Assembly: GCF_964340395.1 (NCBI RefSeq)
Contig: NC_135564.1
Location: forward strand, 8,937,861-8,980,360
DNA: 42,500 nt
Direction: 5' to 3'
Origin: Glandiceps talaboti
Taxonomy: Eukaryota > Hemichordata > Enteropneusta > Spengelidae
A program made the position numbers and the translations under genes. The stretch's first letter is position 1, and each line of letters opens with the position of its first letter. Positions 1 to 31,011 of this stretch are shown here, piece by piece. The notes below the pieces were generated by a model. It ran no database searches. It had not been told where the DNA came from and saw only the letters and a list, made by a program, of their open reading frames with translations.

Positions 1-2416
1 ACATGAGTCTTCGACTAGCGCAATCTCATTTAAATTTTAATTTATAACGAGAATATCGTAGAACAATACAAAATTTATGATCGTAATATTTCATATATTA
101 ATCTGTAAACGGTAATGAACATGTTGTAGGAGGCCAGTGTGGCTTGTATGTGTGCAAGTCAATATCAATAAACTGAAAATTGTTCCTCCTCATGACTAAC
201 CATTTCAAAACGACAGATAAGGTAGTGATTAATAGTTGGATGGTTTGATGTTTCAAAAACTGTGTGTATAATTTCTATAATTTATAGTTCCACGACGGAA
301 AACGTTTGATATTTGGGTTCGAACATGTTATGATTACTGAGTTTGACTTTTCCCCTCGTTTCGGATTAATTTGGTTTCTTGTAGCGGTTATAAATTCCGT
401 TATCTTTTTCTTGATTTATTATGTTTTTTCTGAATTACAAGCCTAATGTGCATTTGCAATGGAATTTTCTTCATCATTTCGTCCTTTAATCAAAATATTT
501 GGCGCGGAGGTCACTTTTAATTTTCTTGAAAGCATATTCGTGTCAAACGGTTATGCACGCATATATTTTATAACGAGTCTGAATATCCCCCCAGCTGCTG
601 CAAAGTGACGTGGGAGCAATGCTTCATTCAAATTAACTTCTCCGGGACAAATGCTACGTCACCTGTGACTATATCTGACGTACGTCGACGCTCAGCATTA
701 TGGACTTAAATTTGTTATAGCCTTTTTTACTTATCTTTTTGATTTAAGCCAAAACAGTGTGTTTGTTTTTAAAAGACGTCAATTTTAAAATGTTTTAAAA
801 AGTCGTACACATGACATTGTATTGCGACACGTATTTCTGTATGGTATTGTTTTATATTGTGAAAGCGGACACTTTAAGCTGTCGACGGGAATACTCATGG
901 ATAAAGCCGTGGTTTCCCTCTCCCAAAAATCTGAATCAAGATAAAAATTTCAAAGGTGTATTTAACATTTGTTTTTCGCATTTAAGTAATGTCAACTGTG
1001 GCTAAATGGTTTTGTAAATGAACAAGTTTTCTTAATTAACACTGTGGCCGTATGGCGCTCAACGCTTCATTTGTTTCCTACTCGCTAATCAATATCGTTA
1101 CTACTTTTCCGCGTTTTAATCATGAACGAAAAGTGCACCCAGAACGGCGTCGAATAGAGCTTCCCAGGGTTTTACGCTTGAAATCACAGGATCGGGAAAT
1201 GAATCAGTGATCATTTGTGTTTTTCTAACGAATTAGATTTCGTGATTGCCTCCAATTACGAGTACAACAAGTCGCGCGCCGCCAGTCACCTGATGTCTTC
1301 CGTTACAATGTCATTAAAGCCGATACAGGAATGACTAATAGTTGTTGTTGTGTGGTACCCTAAAGGTTAATTTCCTCGATTCTCCAAGGAACCAGAGGAC
1401 AGGAGTGCAGTATAGTGGACTGATTGTATAATAGATACACTTAATAATGAAGCTAGGGAGTACGGGTTAACGGTACGTTTAGGAATAAACTCTATGTACG
1501 ACAAAAGCATGATTTGAAGGTGTCGTCGACACCACTAGCCATTCTTCAACGAATTTGCCCTGAAAGGGTTAGATTCCTATATTATATTGTACAAAGCTCA
1601 TACAGCCACTGGTGAATTTATTCACAAGCTACTAACTCAGACTTTTTTCAAGAACTTTATAGTGTAAACACCATGCTTCAATCCAGGCAAGACAATGTGT
1701 GCGCCCATAATTACGCGGAGACCAAGATATCAATAATGTTTTGACAACAATAATGGCGGCGACCTAATTGTCTGCACTATTAAAATGACGACAATATTGA
1801 ACTTTTGTTTTCTGTTTTTTTAACAACACACTGGTGAAATGTTTTAACAGTAGGCTAATATCACTCATATCTTCCTATAGATGAAATAATCACAAACATA
1901 TTTTACTCCAACGCTGGTAATTTCATACTTATTTGTATCAACTCGAGTGTCAAACATGAACGGTTTGGATTCTCTGACCAATGTCTATTCTGTACAGTTG
2001 CATGGCGTATAATCCGTTTTAAGGAAATTTAAAATTCACTAATTAAACCTACAAATACGTTTTACAATATTTTAAACGCAAGGAGAATGGTATTCCTTCA
2101 AACAGTGGAATGTTTGTGATGTTTGTACTATTGTCTAATTAAGATTTTACATTTTAACCCAACATACTGAAATGAGATGAATAAAGAGAAATAAGGGTCT
2201 CCATGTATAATGCTTTTATATCCTATCTCCTACTATCCACTTTGATAACCTCATCGTGTATTTTATCTCTTAGCCTGGCGTTGCGACGTCGACGTCGTTA
2301 GTGTAACAATTCCGTTCTATATATAATATTCGTTTACTCTCCCCTATATTCATGATAGCTATTTTCCAAATGCCTCACTTCATGTATTTGTGGGGTAGTT
2401 TTACTTTTAGTGTGTG
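1..2416. other. Gene-poor DNA, no supported gene
   Basis: AT-rich, mostly unique sequence. I see no exon chain with agreeing splice phases on either strand. A stretch near 560-700 carries several ACGT-core motifs (GTGACGTG, CTACGTCACC, TGACGTACGTCGACG) that could be bZIP-type binding sites. One short open stretch ending at 1334 is discussed as a weak exon candidate in the findings. Confidence 0.6.
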
Positions 2417-2446
2417 GATATCTATCTATCTACCAATCTATCTATC

Positions 2447-4890
<2,444 letters not shown>

Positions 4891-4897
4891 TAAATCT

Positions 4898-5429
<532 letters not shown>

Positions 5430-6310
5430 CTTTCCAATTTCCAATGAATAAATTGACATTCATAAACTAATTATCTTCACTACACGGAGATGTTACGAAT
5501 GTACAAACATACATACATGGACAACCACACAATGATGTTGTTTTGTCGTGTTTTTTAACAATCTGTGAAGGGCATTAAAACCATCAGCTGTCTTACGTTC
5601 GACTTCAAAAAAAATGCTTCATAATTATCATTCTTGCTGAAAACCATAGACTTTTATTCGGTCAGTTATGTCTTATTACTTGGTAAGCTTGTGTTATTTT
5701 GTAGCGAGGTACTATCTTTACCACTTACCTTGCACTTGTCAGGGTGCCAGGCGTGTATATTGAACTATCGTGAAACAACATTATTAGGGTGTGTTCTACA
5801 CGCACTGCAACGTACCCCAAAACATCAACTAAATACAATAACTGGTTTAGAACCACCGTGGTAATAATAACGTCTATCCTTGAGGGTGATCAATCGTGCC
5901 CTGGTGTTTTTTGGGGTTCGACATGTCATCATAATATCGCACGTTTCCCTCTTGTCGTTGATGAATGACGTGGCCTGCCAAATTTGGCAAGATTGAATTA
6001 AAACTTCAGTGATGGGGCGACTTAGTCTAGATACAGATGTCGTTTTTTTACACCGTATAATTGAAGTTTTCAATCAATTGTCTAAATCAGACATACGGTG
6101 CATAGTTGTAAACCTCGGCTTGAATATCAAAGTGTAGTTTGGGTGTTTTGTAAGTAATCTATTATACAACATCTCCTTATAATTATTTATTTCAAACTAC
6201 GCTTTGTAATTTACTTTATCTAACTGGAAAAAAACCTGTTTCTTTGTGTGTACTCAATTTTTATACAATTTAATGTCGACCTTTAAATCAATTTGTCATC
6301 GATTTTATCA
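5430..6310. other. Gene-poor DNA, nothing recognised
   Basis: Unique sequence between two microsatellite blocks. Short open frames on both strands (for example around 5634-6073) lack splice context and recognisable protein motifs, so I do not call them. Confidence 0.5.
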
Positions 6311-6312
6311 AC

Positions 6313-9646
<3,334 letters not shown>

Positions 9647-9883
9647 CCCAATCTGATTAAAATCTGATGTGGTGAAGACGGCTCGATTTCTTTATTTACC
9701 TCTGGCTTCATTCGTTTGTTGTCGTGGGTCTTAACTTTTTTCCCGATTTTGCTAGTTCCTGGAGCGGGAAGGCGGCGATCACTCCCGGAACAAGAAAATA
9801 GAAAACAAACGACAATACACGAAATGATATAGAAGTAAATAAAAAATCGAGCCGTATTCAGTACATCCGATTTCAATCAGATT
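9647..9883. mobile_element. Fold-back miniature element, family 1, copy 1
   Basis: The left end CCCAATCTGATTAAAATC is mirrored by the right end (TTTCAATCAGATT at 9871-9883), and homology of the arms runs inward for about 90-100 bases, so the whole element folds into a hairpin. The same termini occur at 37402-37682 and, as a single arm, at 22375. There is no coding capacity. This looks like a non-autonomous DNA transposon (MITE-like); the target site duplication is not clear. Confidence 0.7.
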
Positions 9884-10279
9884 AAACTTTACGATGACCA
9901 AGCACTTATATTTGTCACCAAAGATAACATCAGTGAGTCCTGACAGGTAGGTAAAACCCACAATAACAAGGGGCTGTAACGTAGTTATTTGGGATATTGA
10001 TTAATCGATATAATGTGATGCAGGTGTTTTCAACGTGTTCATTTGAAATGATAGTATATCTCATCTGTTAGAGATAATGTCCAGGTCAAACAATCCGGGT
10101 CGGGTCGGGTCGTTTGGTGACGTTAGTCGTATGTGAACCAGGAAATGATGAGTTTTTCGTGATATCCATATATCCTGCACCTTTTCTTACTCGTCGATAT
10201 CTCAAAGATAATTACATGAGTTAATGAGCCGTTCCTATAAATGTTGTTGTGATATCATACTATTGGGCACTTCCGTTAA

Positions 10280-10287
10280 TGACGTCA
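10280..10287. promoter_or_regulatory. Perfect palindromic CRE (TGACGTCA)
   Basis: Full consensus for CREB/ATF bZIP dimers. It is the first of three identical 8-mers within 1.34 kb, about 2.5 kb upstream of the Gln-rich gene. Function is inferred from motif only. Confidence 0.4.
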
Positions 10288-10607
10288 TTCTAATTTTAGA
10301 ATGAATAGTTGGGAAAATTAAATTAATTACGACAAAACAAGAGTGATGTAGAGAAAGGGGATAGCCATGTGATTGTATATATTGTATGCGTCAAATTATC
10401 ACATTTTATAGTTATATGCCATCGAGATTACTGCCACACACACGCTCCAAAATTTCAATAGCAAACAAGATGATGCATGATGATGACGATGCACGAGGGC
10501 GCTGTTTAGCTCCGCAAAACGTAACATCAGATTACACGCAGTCACTTTGGTCACAAATGCAAGTACAGTACAAATCTAGAATTGTTTCGAGATCGGCTGT
10601 GACCCGA

Positions 10608-10615
10608 TGACGTCA
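10608..10615. promoter_or_regulatory. Perfect palindromic CRE (TGACGTCA)
   Basis: Second perfect CRE of the cluster. The surrounding 100 bases are more GC-rich than the neighbourhood (AACTCGGCGTTGAACAACGC downstream), as in a regulatory island. Confidence 0.4.
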
Positions 10616-11055
10616 GAACAGGGCACAACTCGGCGTTGAACAACGCCCTCGTCCGACAACAAACGAATCAGAAGTTTGTACGTTTAGTTTGGTGGGAAGA
10701 AACGCGTCATCGCAGGCGGCGCTCTGAATATTGTTATCATATCAGACCATATTTCCTTTGACATCTTCCGATCTTTCGAACCCTGTCAGATATCTACCTA
10801 AAGTTTAATGTGTTTTTTTCGAATTAGAAAAACACTTAATAAAGCCATTTTTAAAAAGTTGGTCAAGAAAAAAGTGTGACCGTACTTAATATTTATGGCT
10901 TTAGTGATACGATAATGCTGATGTGAGATCGTCAAATGTTGAAGCTTTGGCTACCAGCTGTTATTATATACCATTCAATGACGTACGATTTGTTATATGA
11001 CAATAACACCTGACGAAGGCTGAGTGATTTATCCCAAAAAGTTCTAGGTAAATTA

Positions 11056-11341
11056 TTTAAAATGGAGATATGGATGAGGATTGGGTATTTATTTTGGATT
11101 TTTAATTTATAAAACAATTTTATCATGGATTCCTACTTGAAAAATCAATGTGAAACGACATTAACCAAGTCTATGTCTGTAACTCATTATATTGCAAAAT
11201 GCTTTTTAAAAATGTGTAAAAAGCTACACATTTATTTTAAATCTCTTGTTTCATATTGATTTTTCAAGTAGGACGCCATGATAAAATTGTTTAATAAATC
11301 CCAAATCCATACTCAATTCTCATCCAGATGGCCACTTTTAG
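11056..11341. mobile_element. Fold-back miniature element, family 2, copy 1
   Basis: The left arm, from TTAAAATGGAGATATGGATG, is the near reverse complement of the right arm, which ends CATCCAGATGGCCACTTTTA. The arms also share CCTACTTGAAAAATCAAT-type sequence further in. A related copy lies at 19203-19538. Both copies are bounded by TA, consistent with TA target duplication as in Tc1/mariner-type MITEs. There is no coding capacity. Confidence 0.7.
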
Positions 11342-11344
11342 CTC

Positions 11345-12450
11345 GAAACGAATACAAAATATAATTCCACAGCAAACAAACTATGTAACGTTTTCTTGAT
11401 CGTAGATATTTGATACGTTTCGCAAAGAAGCCGCCTTTATGATATTTTTCCCCATAATCTGCCTAACTCATGACATATAGAGAGTTTTTTTTTAAAGTAA
11501 TTTTTTTCGAGTTGAATCTTTATTTAAGTAACAATAGCAAAAAATTATTTGGCCATGGTTTCGGGCTTTTACCGCCTAATAGAAATGTAAAAGTTGGAAG
11601 CCTGGGTTTTGACGTCATACAAATTTGACGTGTTATACAAGGTCAAAGGTCAAACCCATCCATTCCCTGACTCAAATTAAACGTCACTATGCCTCCAAAA
11701 TAAGGTTAGTAAAAATAGTTGACTTTAACACTTTGAAATAATCGTATTTAAATGGAAGAAAAAATACATAAGTATTTTCCGAGATGTGTGCACTTTTCAT
11801 GCTATCTACATGTACATTCAAATTAATCAAAAACATTACCGCAAAGTTTTCATTGTTGTGTTAGATTGATACGGCTACAGTATACCATTCAACATAATGC
11901 CTGAAAGTGGACCAGTCCTTTTATCTAATTGTCAACTTTTTATCAAACTTTAATTTACATATTCTCACGTCCATGTCTCAAAATTGGCACGTGTGGATGG
12001 GCTCCCCGAGTACTCTCAACCTTCGGCTTTTGTTCGGCAACCTTCGTATTGAATGCTATGCACAACGTATTACATGACGAGACGAGTTTTCGCAACAAAC
12101 TCTAAATGGATAATTAATCTGCCATCTATAAATGTACAAGTGCCAAGGCTGCGAAGAATCAAACTACACTTAATATGGATCTAAACATGTGTTGTAGATG
12201 CTTATGAATGCGTATACGCGTTTGTTCTGTGCATTATTCAAATTTAAAATTACCATATTTTGATGAGCGAATGAGATTCATGTATTTTCTTCAACAGGTG
12301 TCTTTTCCATGGCGTAATAAAGCGAGGGTAATTTGTCTTTACTTTACACTTTGTTTCAGAGCTGCACTTGGAAGAAGCACCTCGAACAAGACATACTCGT
12401 ATTTATCCAAAATTTACCGGGAACTACACTAGTCTACAACTACGATTCAA
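11345..12450. other. Upstream region of the Gln-rich gene
   Basis: No coding exon is supported. It holds the third CRE at 11610. A 23-base stretch (12043-12065) recurs exactly at 14968-14990 inside the Gln-rich gene. Confidence 0.45.
11610..11617. promoter_or_regulatory. Perfect palindromic CRE (TGACGTCA)
   Basis: Third perfect CRE, the one nearest the Gln-rich gene. Another TGACG half-site follows at about 11626. Confidence 0.4.
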
Positions 12451-12776
12451 GTTTTGTCGACTTTGTGTGACACAGAACAGGGTTTTCGTTTTGAAATAGC
12501 CAGAGCTTTCGAAAGAGTAGAAATAAGGTGACTGTAAAGGTGAGTCAGTTCTGGTTTCTGTGACCCGGTACCCATGCAGAATGAAAACGTGTCATGGCAA
12601 ATATATGCGATTATGAAAACTTGACGGCAGAAAAAGACATTTGTGTATTGCACAACATACAAGCTCCTGTCTCTTCGTTCGTATGGTAATATCTCGCTGT
12701 GTGGTCAGGTAGTTTTTTAGTCGAGATTACCGAGTTACGAGTAAACGATTTATTTCAAAGACTTGTGGCAGAAACC

Positions 12777-12830
12777 AAGATGGCGCTGCCGTTTCCCCAC
12801 CCGAAAATGTTCGCTTCTATACTCGAATGA
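12777..12830 (+). promoter_or_regulatory. YY1-like motif and upstream ORF ending in an ATGA overlap
   Basis: AAGATGGCGCTGCC resembles the YY1 element that often sits at transcription and translation starts. Its ATG (12780) opens a 16-codon ORF whose TGA (12828-12830) overlaps an ATG (12827). That second ATG is in frame with the downstream Gln-rich coding sequence. If transcription starts just upstream and the CAG at 12862 is not used as an acceptor, this would be a termination-reinitiation arrangement. If the acceptor is used, this segment is intronic. Confidence 0.35.
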
Positions 12831-12871
12831 CTAAGCTTTACCTCCATATTGTTGTTTTCCAGAGAACTGCC

Positions 12872-18211
<5,340 letters not shown>

Positions 18212-18699
18212 GACAAGGGAGTTGTGTACACTGAAGGCAACGACATAAAAAAAAACTGAACAGAGAGCGTTGCATGCAAATGAATTTTTAACACTTCCTT
18301 GTGACATTGCGATGAAATGCAAAAAGTGTATATAAATATATATTAAAAGAGCACCTCCATCATCAGTGCGATACTGTTAAGATCCAGAGTAATTTATTAT
18401 AATGTAAAAACCATATTATATCAATGATACTGTAATATCTTGTATCTTTAAAAAAGCAAAATATATTTTTGTATTTCACGATAAATTGAGTCTTTTTAAC
18501 ATATATTGCAGTTGGTGTTAACTTCAAGGGTAGTTTATTGTATGCGGTAAAAGTGACATTTGTTGTTTTTTCTGTCTTTGAATTTTCAATTTACTTATTT
18601 TTCCTATATATGCTAGACGTTCCTACTTGTGTATGTGGTTTTTTTCTGTTTATTTAAATGTTGAGTTTTGATAGATGTTCAATGTTTTTGGGAAAGTGA

Positions 18700-18705
18700 A
18701 ATAAA
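18700..18705 (+). terminator. Candidate poly(A) signal of the Gln-rich gene
   Basis: AATAAA about 490 bases after the stop, followed by T- and GT-rich sequence (TTTTTTGTAATTC, GGTTGTGTCTGTTCGG) typical of a cleavage downstream element. Confidence 0.55.
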
Positions 18706-18920
18706 TTATTTTTTTTGTAATTCAGGGTTGTGTCTGTTCGGTATGCGGGATGTTTGTGAGAAAATGGTTTACTGAATGATGTACTTATGAAGAAAATAAG
18801 TTGAATGATTACTGTGATACGAAATTTAAATTGAACCCTCTCAATTTGGTGGTCATAACGTGGCACAAGTAGAGATTATGAGCTTCATCAGCAGCAGAAA
18901 TAATATATTCATGGTTGCAC

Positions 18921-19020
18921 AATGAATATTCGTAAGATGTTTTACAGGAAGGAATAAGCACTCGGGAGTCATGAATATGCATGAGATGTTTTACTGACGG
19001 GAATAAGCACTCGTGAGTCT
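18921..19020. repeat. Two-copy tandem repeat of about 49 bp
   Basis: Both copies contain AGATGTTTTAC and GGAATAAGCACTCG. The pair is bracketed by the inverted 10-mers CATGGTTGCA (about 18910) and TGCAACCATG (about 19033). Confidence 0.75.
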
Positions 19021-19202
19021 GCATAATCATTATGCAACCATGTAAATAATGACACTGCATAGTCACTCTGGTTTGCTAGTAAATTGTCATCATGTAAATT
19101 GATAAACATTATTCCTAAATATTTCTGCCAATACTAAAGTGTTTCTGCCAATACTAAAGTGATAGCGAAATATGCTTTACTTATTAGAATACTTGTAAGT
19201 AT

Positions 19203-19538
19203 CTAAAGTGGGTATAGGATGACCAACTGGAATTATTTATTTTGGATGTGTCCCTACTTGCAAAAACAACGTGAAACAACATATACCAAGTCCTTTATTA
19301 AAACTCAATAAATTGCAAAAAAGCTAGAAAGTGTCTGAAAAGATTGTTATTGTACGTACAATAACAAAGATTAATTTCACATTTTATTTTAATTTTTGGC
19401 AATTCATTGAGTTACAAAGATGGACTTGGTATATGTTTTTTTTTCACATTGTTTTCCATGTGGGGAAAACAGAGTTGTTTTATGAATTGAAAATCCAACA
19501 TAAATCATGACAGTTTGTCATCCATATGGCCACTTTAA
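19203..19538. mobile_element. Fold-back miniature element, family 2, copy 2
   Basis: It starts CTAAAGTGGGTATAGGATGA and ends TCATCCATATGGCCACTTTA, an inverted pair. The arms share further inverted homology (TACCAAGTCC near 19290 with GGACTTGGTA near 19420). It matches the element at 11056-11341 and is bounded by TA on both sides. It has no coding capacity. Confidence 0.7.
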
Positions 19539-20402
19539 TCGACATCAAAAAGTACCCCCTAAGCTGAGACGTATGAACTGAGCGTGTGCCCCTTCAGAAT
19601 TAATATTGCGAATGTTTCATCAACTCATCACTTCTTCGGACTTGACACATCGTCTAACATCCACTTATTAATATAATAATACCTATAACTTGAAATGTGA
19701 ACACAAAAAAATGTTAATCGGAAAAAATAAAGTTCACTTGTTGGTTAGAATGCTGCTGTACAGGCGGAGGACCTTTCAAAATAATATAATGCTGTAAAAG
19801 GGCCATACTCTGGTGTCACCGATATATCCATTTTGTAACTTGGCAATATACACCAATATTGAACTTTGGTTTCTAGGTGTATTCTACATTAAATATATTG
19901 CACCTGGTTAGTAAGTGAAAATGAACATTTTAGCACTTAATATGAATATCAAAATCAATTAATATACACATTGTTTTGTAATGAAAAAAATAATCTTGAT
20001 CAAACGAAGTAATATACCTCCGATGCCACTAACTCGGTGGCGGGTGATCCGCTGTCCACGTGAGTCACGCCCTCTTGTGGTCAAACGATGCACAGGTCTC
20101 GCCACCAAGAATTTCAAACATTTCAACCATCAATCATCGTGCAACACTTGTTGTGACGTAAAAATTATCCCATGGAAATATCTAAATTTTCAGTTTTCTA
20201 TGCATCTAGAGGATTAAAAATGAACATTACTGAAATCAAGATTATTGAGTTTATATCGATTTCGATAAATATGAGACTTGTGTGAAACCTCTTGTATACT
20301 ATTAGCTGTCAGTATCAAATGGCCATGGTGGGTAATTAAGGGAAGTGCTGGTCGCGCTTCCATTTCATCTGTTCGTAACCATGGTTACTGTAAGTTAATA
20401 TA

Positions 20403-20408
20403 TTTATT
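20403..20408 (-). terminator. Candidate poly(A) signal of MREG
   Basis: AATAAA on the minus strand (TTTATT as written), about 380 bases beyond the MREG stop codon. No stronger signal is seen nearer. Confidence 0.45.
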
Positions 20409-20785
20409 GCAAGTCTGGGCTATTGCTTCCAAAACTCCAAAAATATAGTATTTAGGAAAGACTAAAGCCAGAAAGTTGGCGATCCTCCAATGTTTACGGT
20501 GGCACCCGATAGCACACCTTGCTAGTTCAGAAAGTTGTGAATGTTTTACATCACGATTTCCTGAGGATTTCTGGACGATAGACATAGTTTCAGATCCTTA
20601 GGGACTATGTCTCTTGTATATTGTCCCTAAATTGTTTGGCCTGTCGATCCCCTGCTTCTATAACTTGTACAGAATCATAGGATTTCTCTTCCTTTAACTC
20701 TTGCACTGGAATAATGTGAATATAGTATGGTAAAATCCTCGATATTGCCTTTTATGGTCACTGGAATTCATCACGGGGTCAAAGG

Positions 20786-28209
<7,424 letters not shown>

Positions 28210-29259
28210 GATAGAAGTAATGACTTTGGTTGCATACACGATGCGGGTGGAACGCCCACTAGATTAAATTTTACCGGAGTTCTGAGGCATTCCAGAAACA
28301 TCAAAACGTATATATACACACCCGTGTTATCCGTACAACAAGAATCGGATAAAAACTCGGGTACGTCACATACCTGTGTGCTTGTAAAGTACTTTGTTTT
28401 CGTTATTTCTACAACTCTGTGTAAATAGCATACAATCTGTTGGCTTTTAAATCTTTCAACAGGTATAACCATTTAAAGCTATCCAGTTCCTACGTGGACG
28501 AAAACTATCATGAACGACAGCACCACACATGAAGCAAAAATACCAGTGCCCTTGCATTTGTTGTGATCCGTGTGAATCAGCACGTCGATTTGAAGATATG
28601 TGCACGACCTTCGGACGCCATGACATCCACGACTGTACTGAAGTATGGCATTACCTGTCTACATAACGTGTGACCCTAAGGTATGTATAAATCACACTGT
28701 GCAAAGAAACTCGTGATCGTGACGTAATCGTTTATTCAAATCACACTCCGTGTACCAGAATCGAATTGTAGACTGTTTCACTATTCAGCCATGACCATGA
28801 CTAGCACCTACAGGAAACAAAATCCAGACGCCGAATGTTTTTGTAGTTTTGAAGAAGAAGAAAAAAAATGACTGAATGCGGAAGGTATACTTGAGTGGGT
28901 GAATACAATAGGTGTTCGCGTACAGATTTCGGTACACCGCCAACCTCCCTAACTTCCACGTTTTAATATCACTAACCAATACATATTTCAAAGTGACATC
29001 GATCGATATAATATGATCTGTAATTTCATTGTTGTTGAATCACAAAGTAGTACGAGGTCAATTTCTATAAAGGTGACTGTAAGTTTATTTACAGCTGACT
29101 TGATGAATGCCATCCATTCATGACATGTTCGAAACCAGTTTTGTTAGCTAACTTGGACTTTCGCCAATGTACACAACTCGTAGCAAGAGACAGGGGTACA
29201 TTGTCATCGCTTAAGTGTGTGTGATATATTAAGTATTAGTACTCATCTGGATGGAATCA
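28210..29259. other. Upstream region of MREG
   Basis: The MREG 5' UTR and promoter should lie here. I see no clear TATA box or CpG-rich island and no exon. Confidence 0.45.
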
Positions 29260-29345
29260 GGGTGAAATCTAAGGGTGTGGAATCTATGGGTAGAATTTAA
29301 GGGTGGAATCTAGGGGTGGAATCTAAGAGTGAAATCTATGGTGGG
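29260..29345. repeat. Short tandem repeat GGGTGGAATCTAA
   Basis: About six degenerate 13-15-base units (GGGTGAAATCTAA, GGGTGTGGAATCTAT and similar). Confidence 0.8.
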
Positions 29346-29414
29346 AACTGGTTCTTTCCATGGAGCCTGGTAGGCAGTCCTTCAGAGTCCTCAGTACCTC
29401 CATAAAATCATCCA

Positions 29415-30212
<798 letters not shown>

Positions 30213-30589
30213 TGATTTATTTAATCACACTGAAATTAACACGTCTTTTGTTTCACGTATTTTGTGTTGAATACTTAGAAAAAACAAGAACGAAATTCAC
30301 ATTCACTTGATATATCTATGCATTTTTGGTATTGCACCCTCCAAATAAGTCATTATATTTTGCAGCGGAGCTGGCTTCACGAATTCACTCCGCCACAACC
30401 TAGCTTGTTGCCCTCCCCTCCCATCTTATTTGGACGGGCCCTTTGATTCGTTCGGTGATGAAGGTCAGTACACTTTTTATATCTACTGTACTGGTTTACC
30501 ATTCGCTATTGAGGCAAACTTCGACACAGTTGCATACACAATTCTATAATGAAGCATTCGTACCGGTAACGCAAAGTGTCAACGATGGT

Positions 30590-30593
30590 AAAA
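30590..30593 (-). terminator. Pol III terminator (TTTT) of the tRNA gene
   Basis: Four T residues on the minus strand, eight bases beyond the tRNA 3' end. It is the minimal animal Pol III terminator. Confidence 0.6.
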
Positions 30594-30601
30594 GATATCA
30601 C

Positions 30602-30674
30602 CGACGCGAGGGGGATTTGAACCCCCGATCTTTGGCTCCGGAGGCCAACGCCTTATCCACTAGGCCACCGCGCC
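30602..30674 (-). tRNA. tRNA-Arg(CCG)
   Basis: 73 bases without an intron, folding as a full cloverleaf. The acceptor stem is GGCGCGG/TCGCGTC (two G-U pairs) with discriminator G. The D-arm is GCC..GGC. The anticodon arm is TTGGC/GCCAA with loop CTCCGGA (anticodon CCG), the variable loop is 5 nt, and the T-arm is GGGGG TTCAAAT CCCCC. The A box TGGCCTAGTGG (30667-30657) and B box GGTTCAAATCC (30623-30613) are intact, and a T run follows. It looks functional. Peptides read across it on either strand are spurious. Confidence 0.96.
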
Positions 30675-30936
30675 GTGGCCCATACTTCCGGAAAATAGCT
30701 ATTTTCATTACACAAACTGCACAATAAACATAACAACTGTGAGCAAGGACTATTATAATATCTGTATGGCATCTTTGGATATAACGATCATCTTTGAGCG
30801 ACATTCAGTCCAAAAATGGAGGAAGATGTCATGCCATTGTGTCAGGTAGTCAAACAGACATGTCAAACAAATTGTGTGATAAGTGCGCCCTCAACATTAT
30901 TATCGTAAATTCTCGCACTTGCGTACGTGAAGTAAC

Positions 30937-30990
30937 ATGGCGGCAAATACAATTCCAGAGAATTTAAAGTATTCTTCCATGTGTCACTGA
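30937..30990 (+). promoter_or_regulatory. YY1-like motif and upstream ORF before HUS1
   Basis: AACATGGCGGC matches the YY1-type core found at many animal 5' ends. Its ATG opens a 17-codon ORF (MAANTIPENLKYSSMCH) ending at 30988-30990, 21 bases before the HUS1 start. If transcribed, it could reduce HUS1 translation. No TATA box is seen. Confidence 0.45.
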
Positions 30991-31011
30991 AACATTATTT
31001 CGGATACTACC

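Larger units (their letters stand above)
9890..11055. other. Intergenic DNA with CRE sites, no supported gene
   Basis: Unique sequence with two perfect TGACGTCA palindromes listed separately. An open frame at 10386-10610 has no splice support or known motif and is not called. Confidence 0.5.
18711..20400. other. Gap between convergent genes
   Basis: Between the ends of the plus-strand Gln-rich gene and the minus-strand MREG gene. It contains a 49-base tandem duplication and a fold-back element (listed separately). A CCACGTGAGTCACGCCC motif near 20056 combines E-box and AP-1-like cores. No gene is seen. Confidence 0.5.

Noticed and set aside
30443-30804. Open frames on both strands over the tRNA gene
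   Set aside because: They translate the tRNA-Arg cloverleaf sequence, a common annotation artefact.
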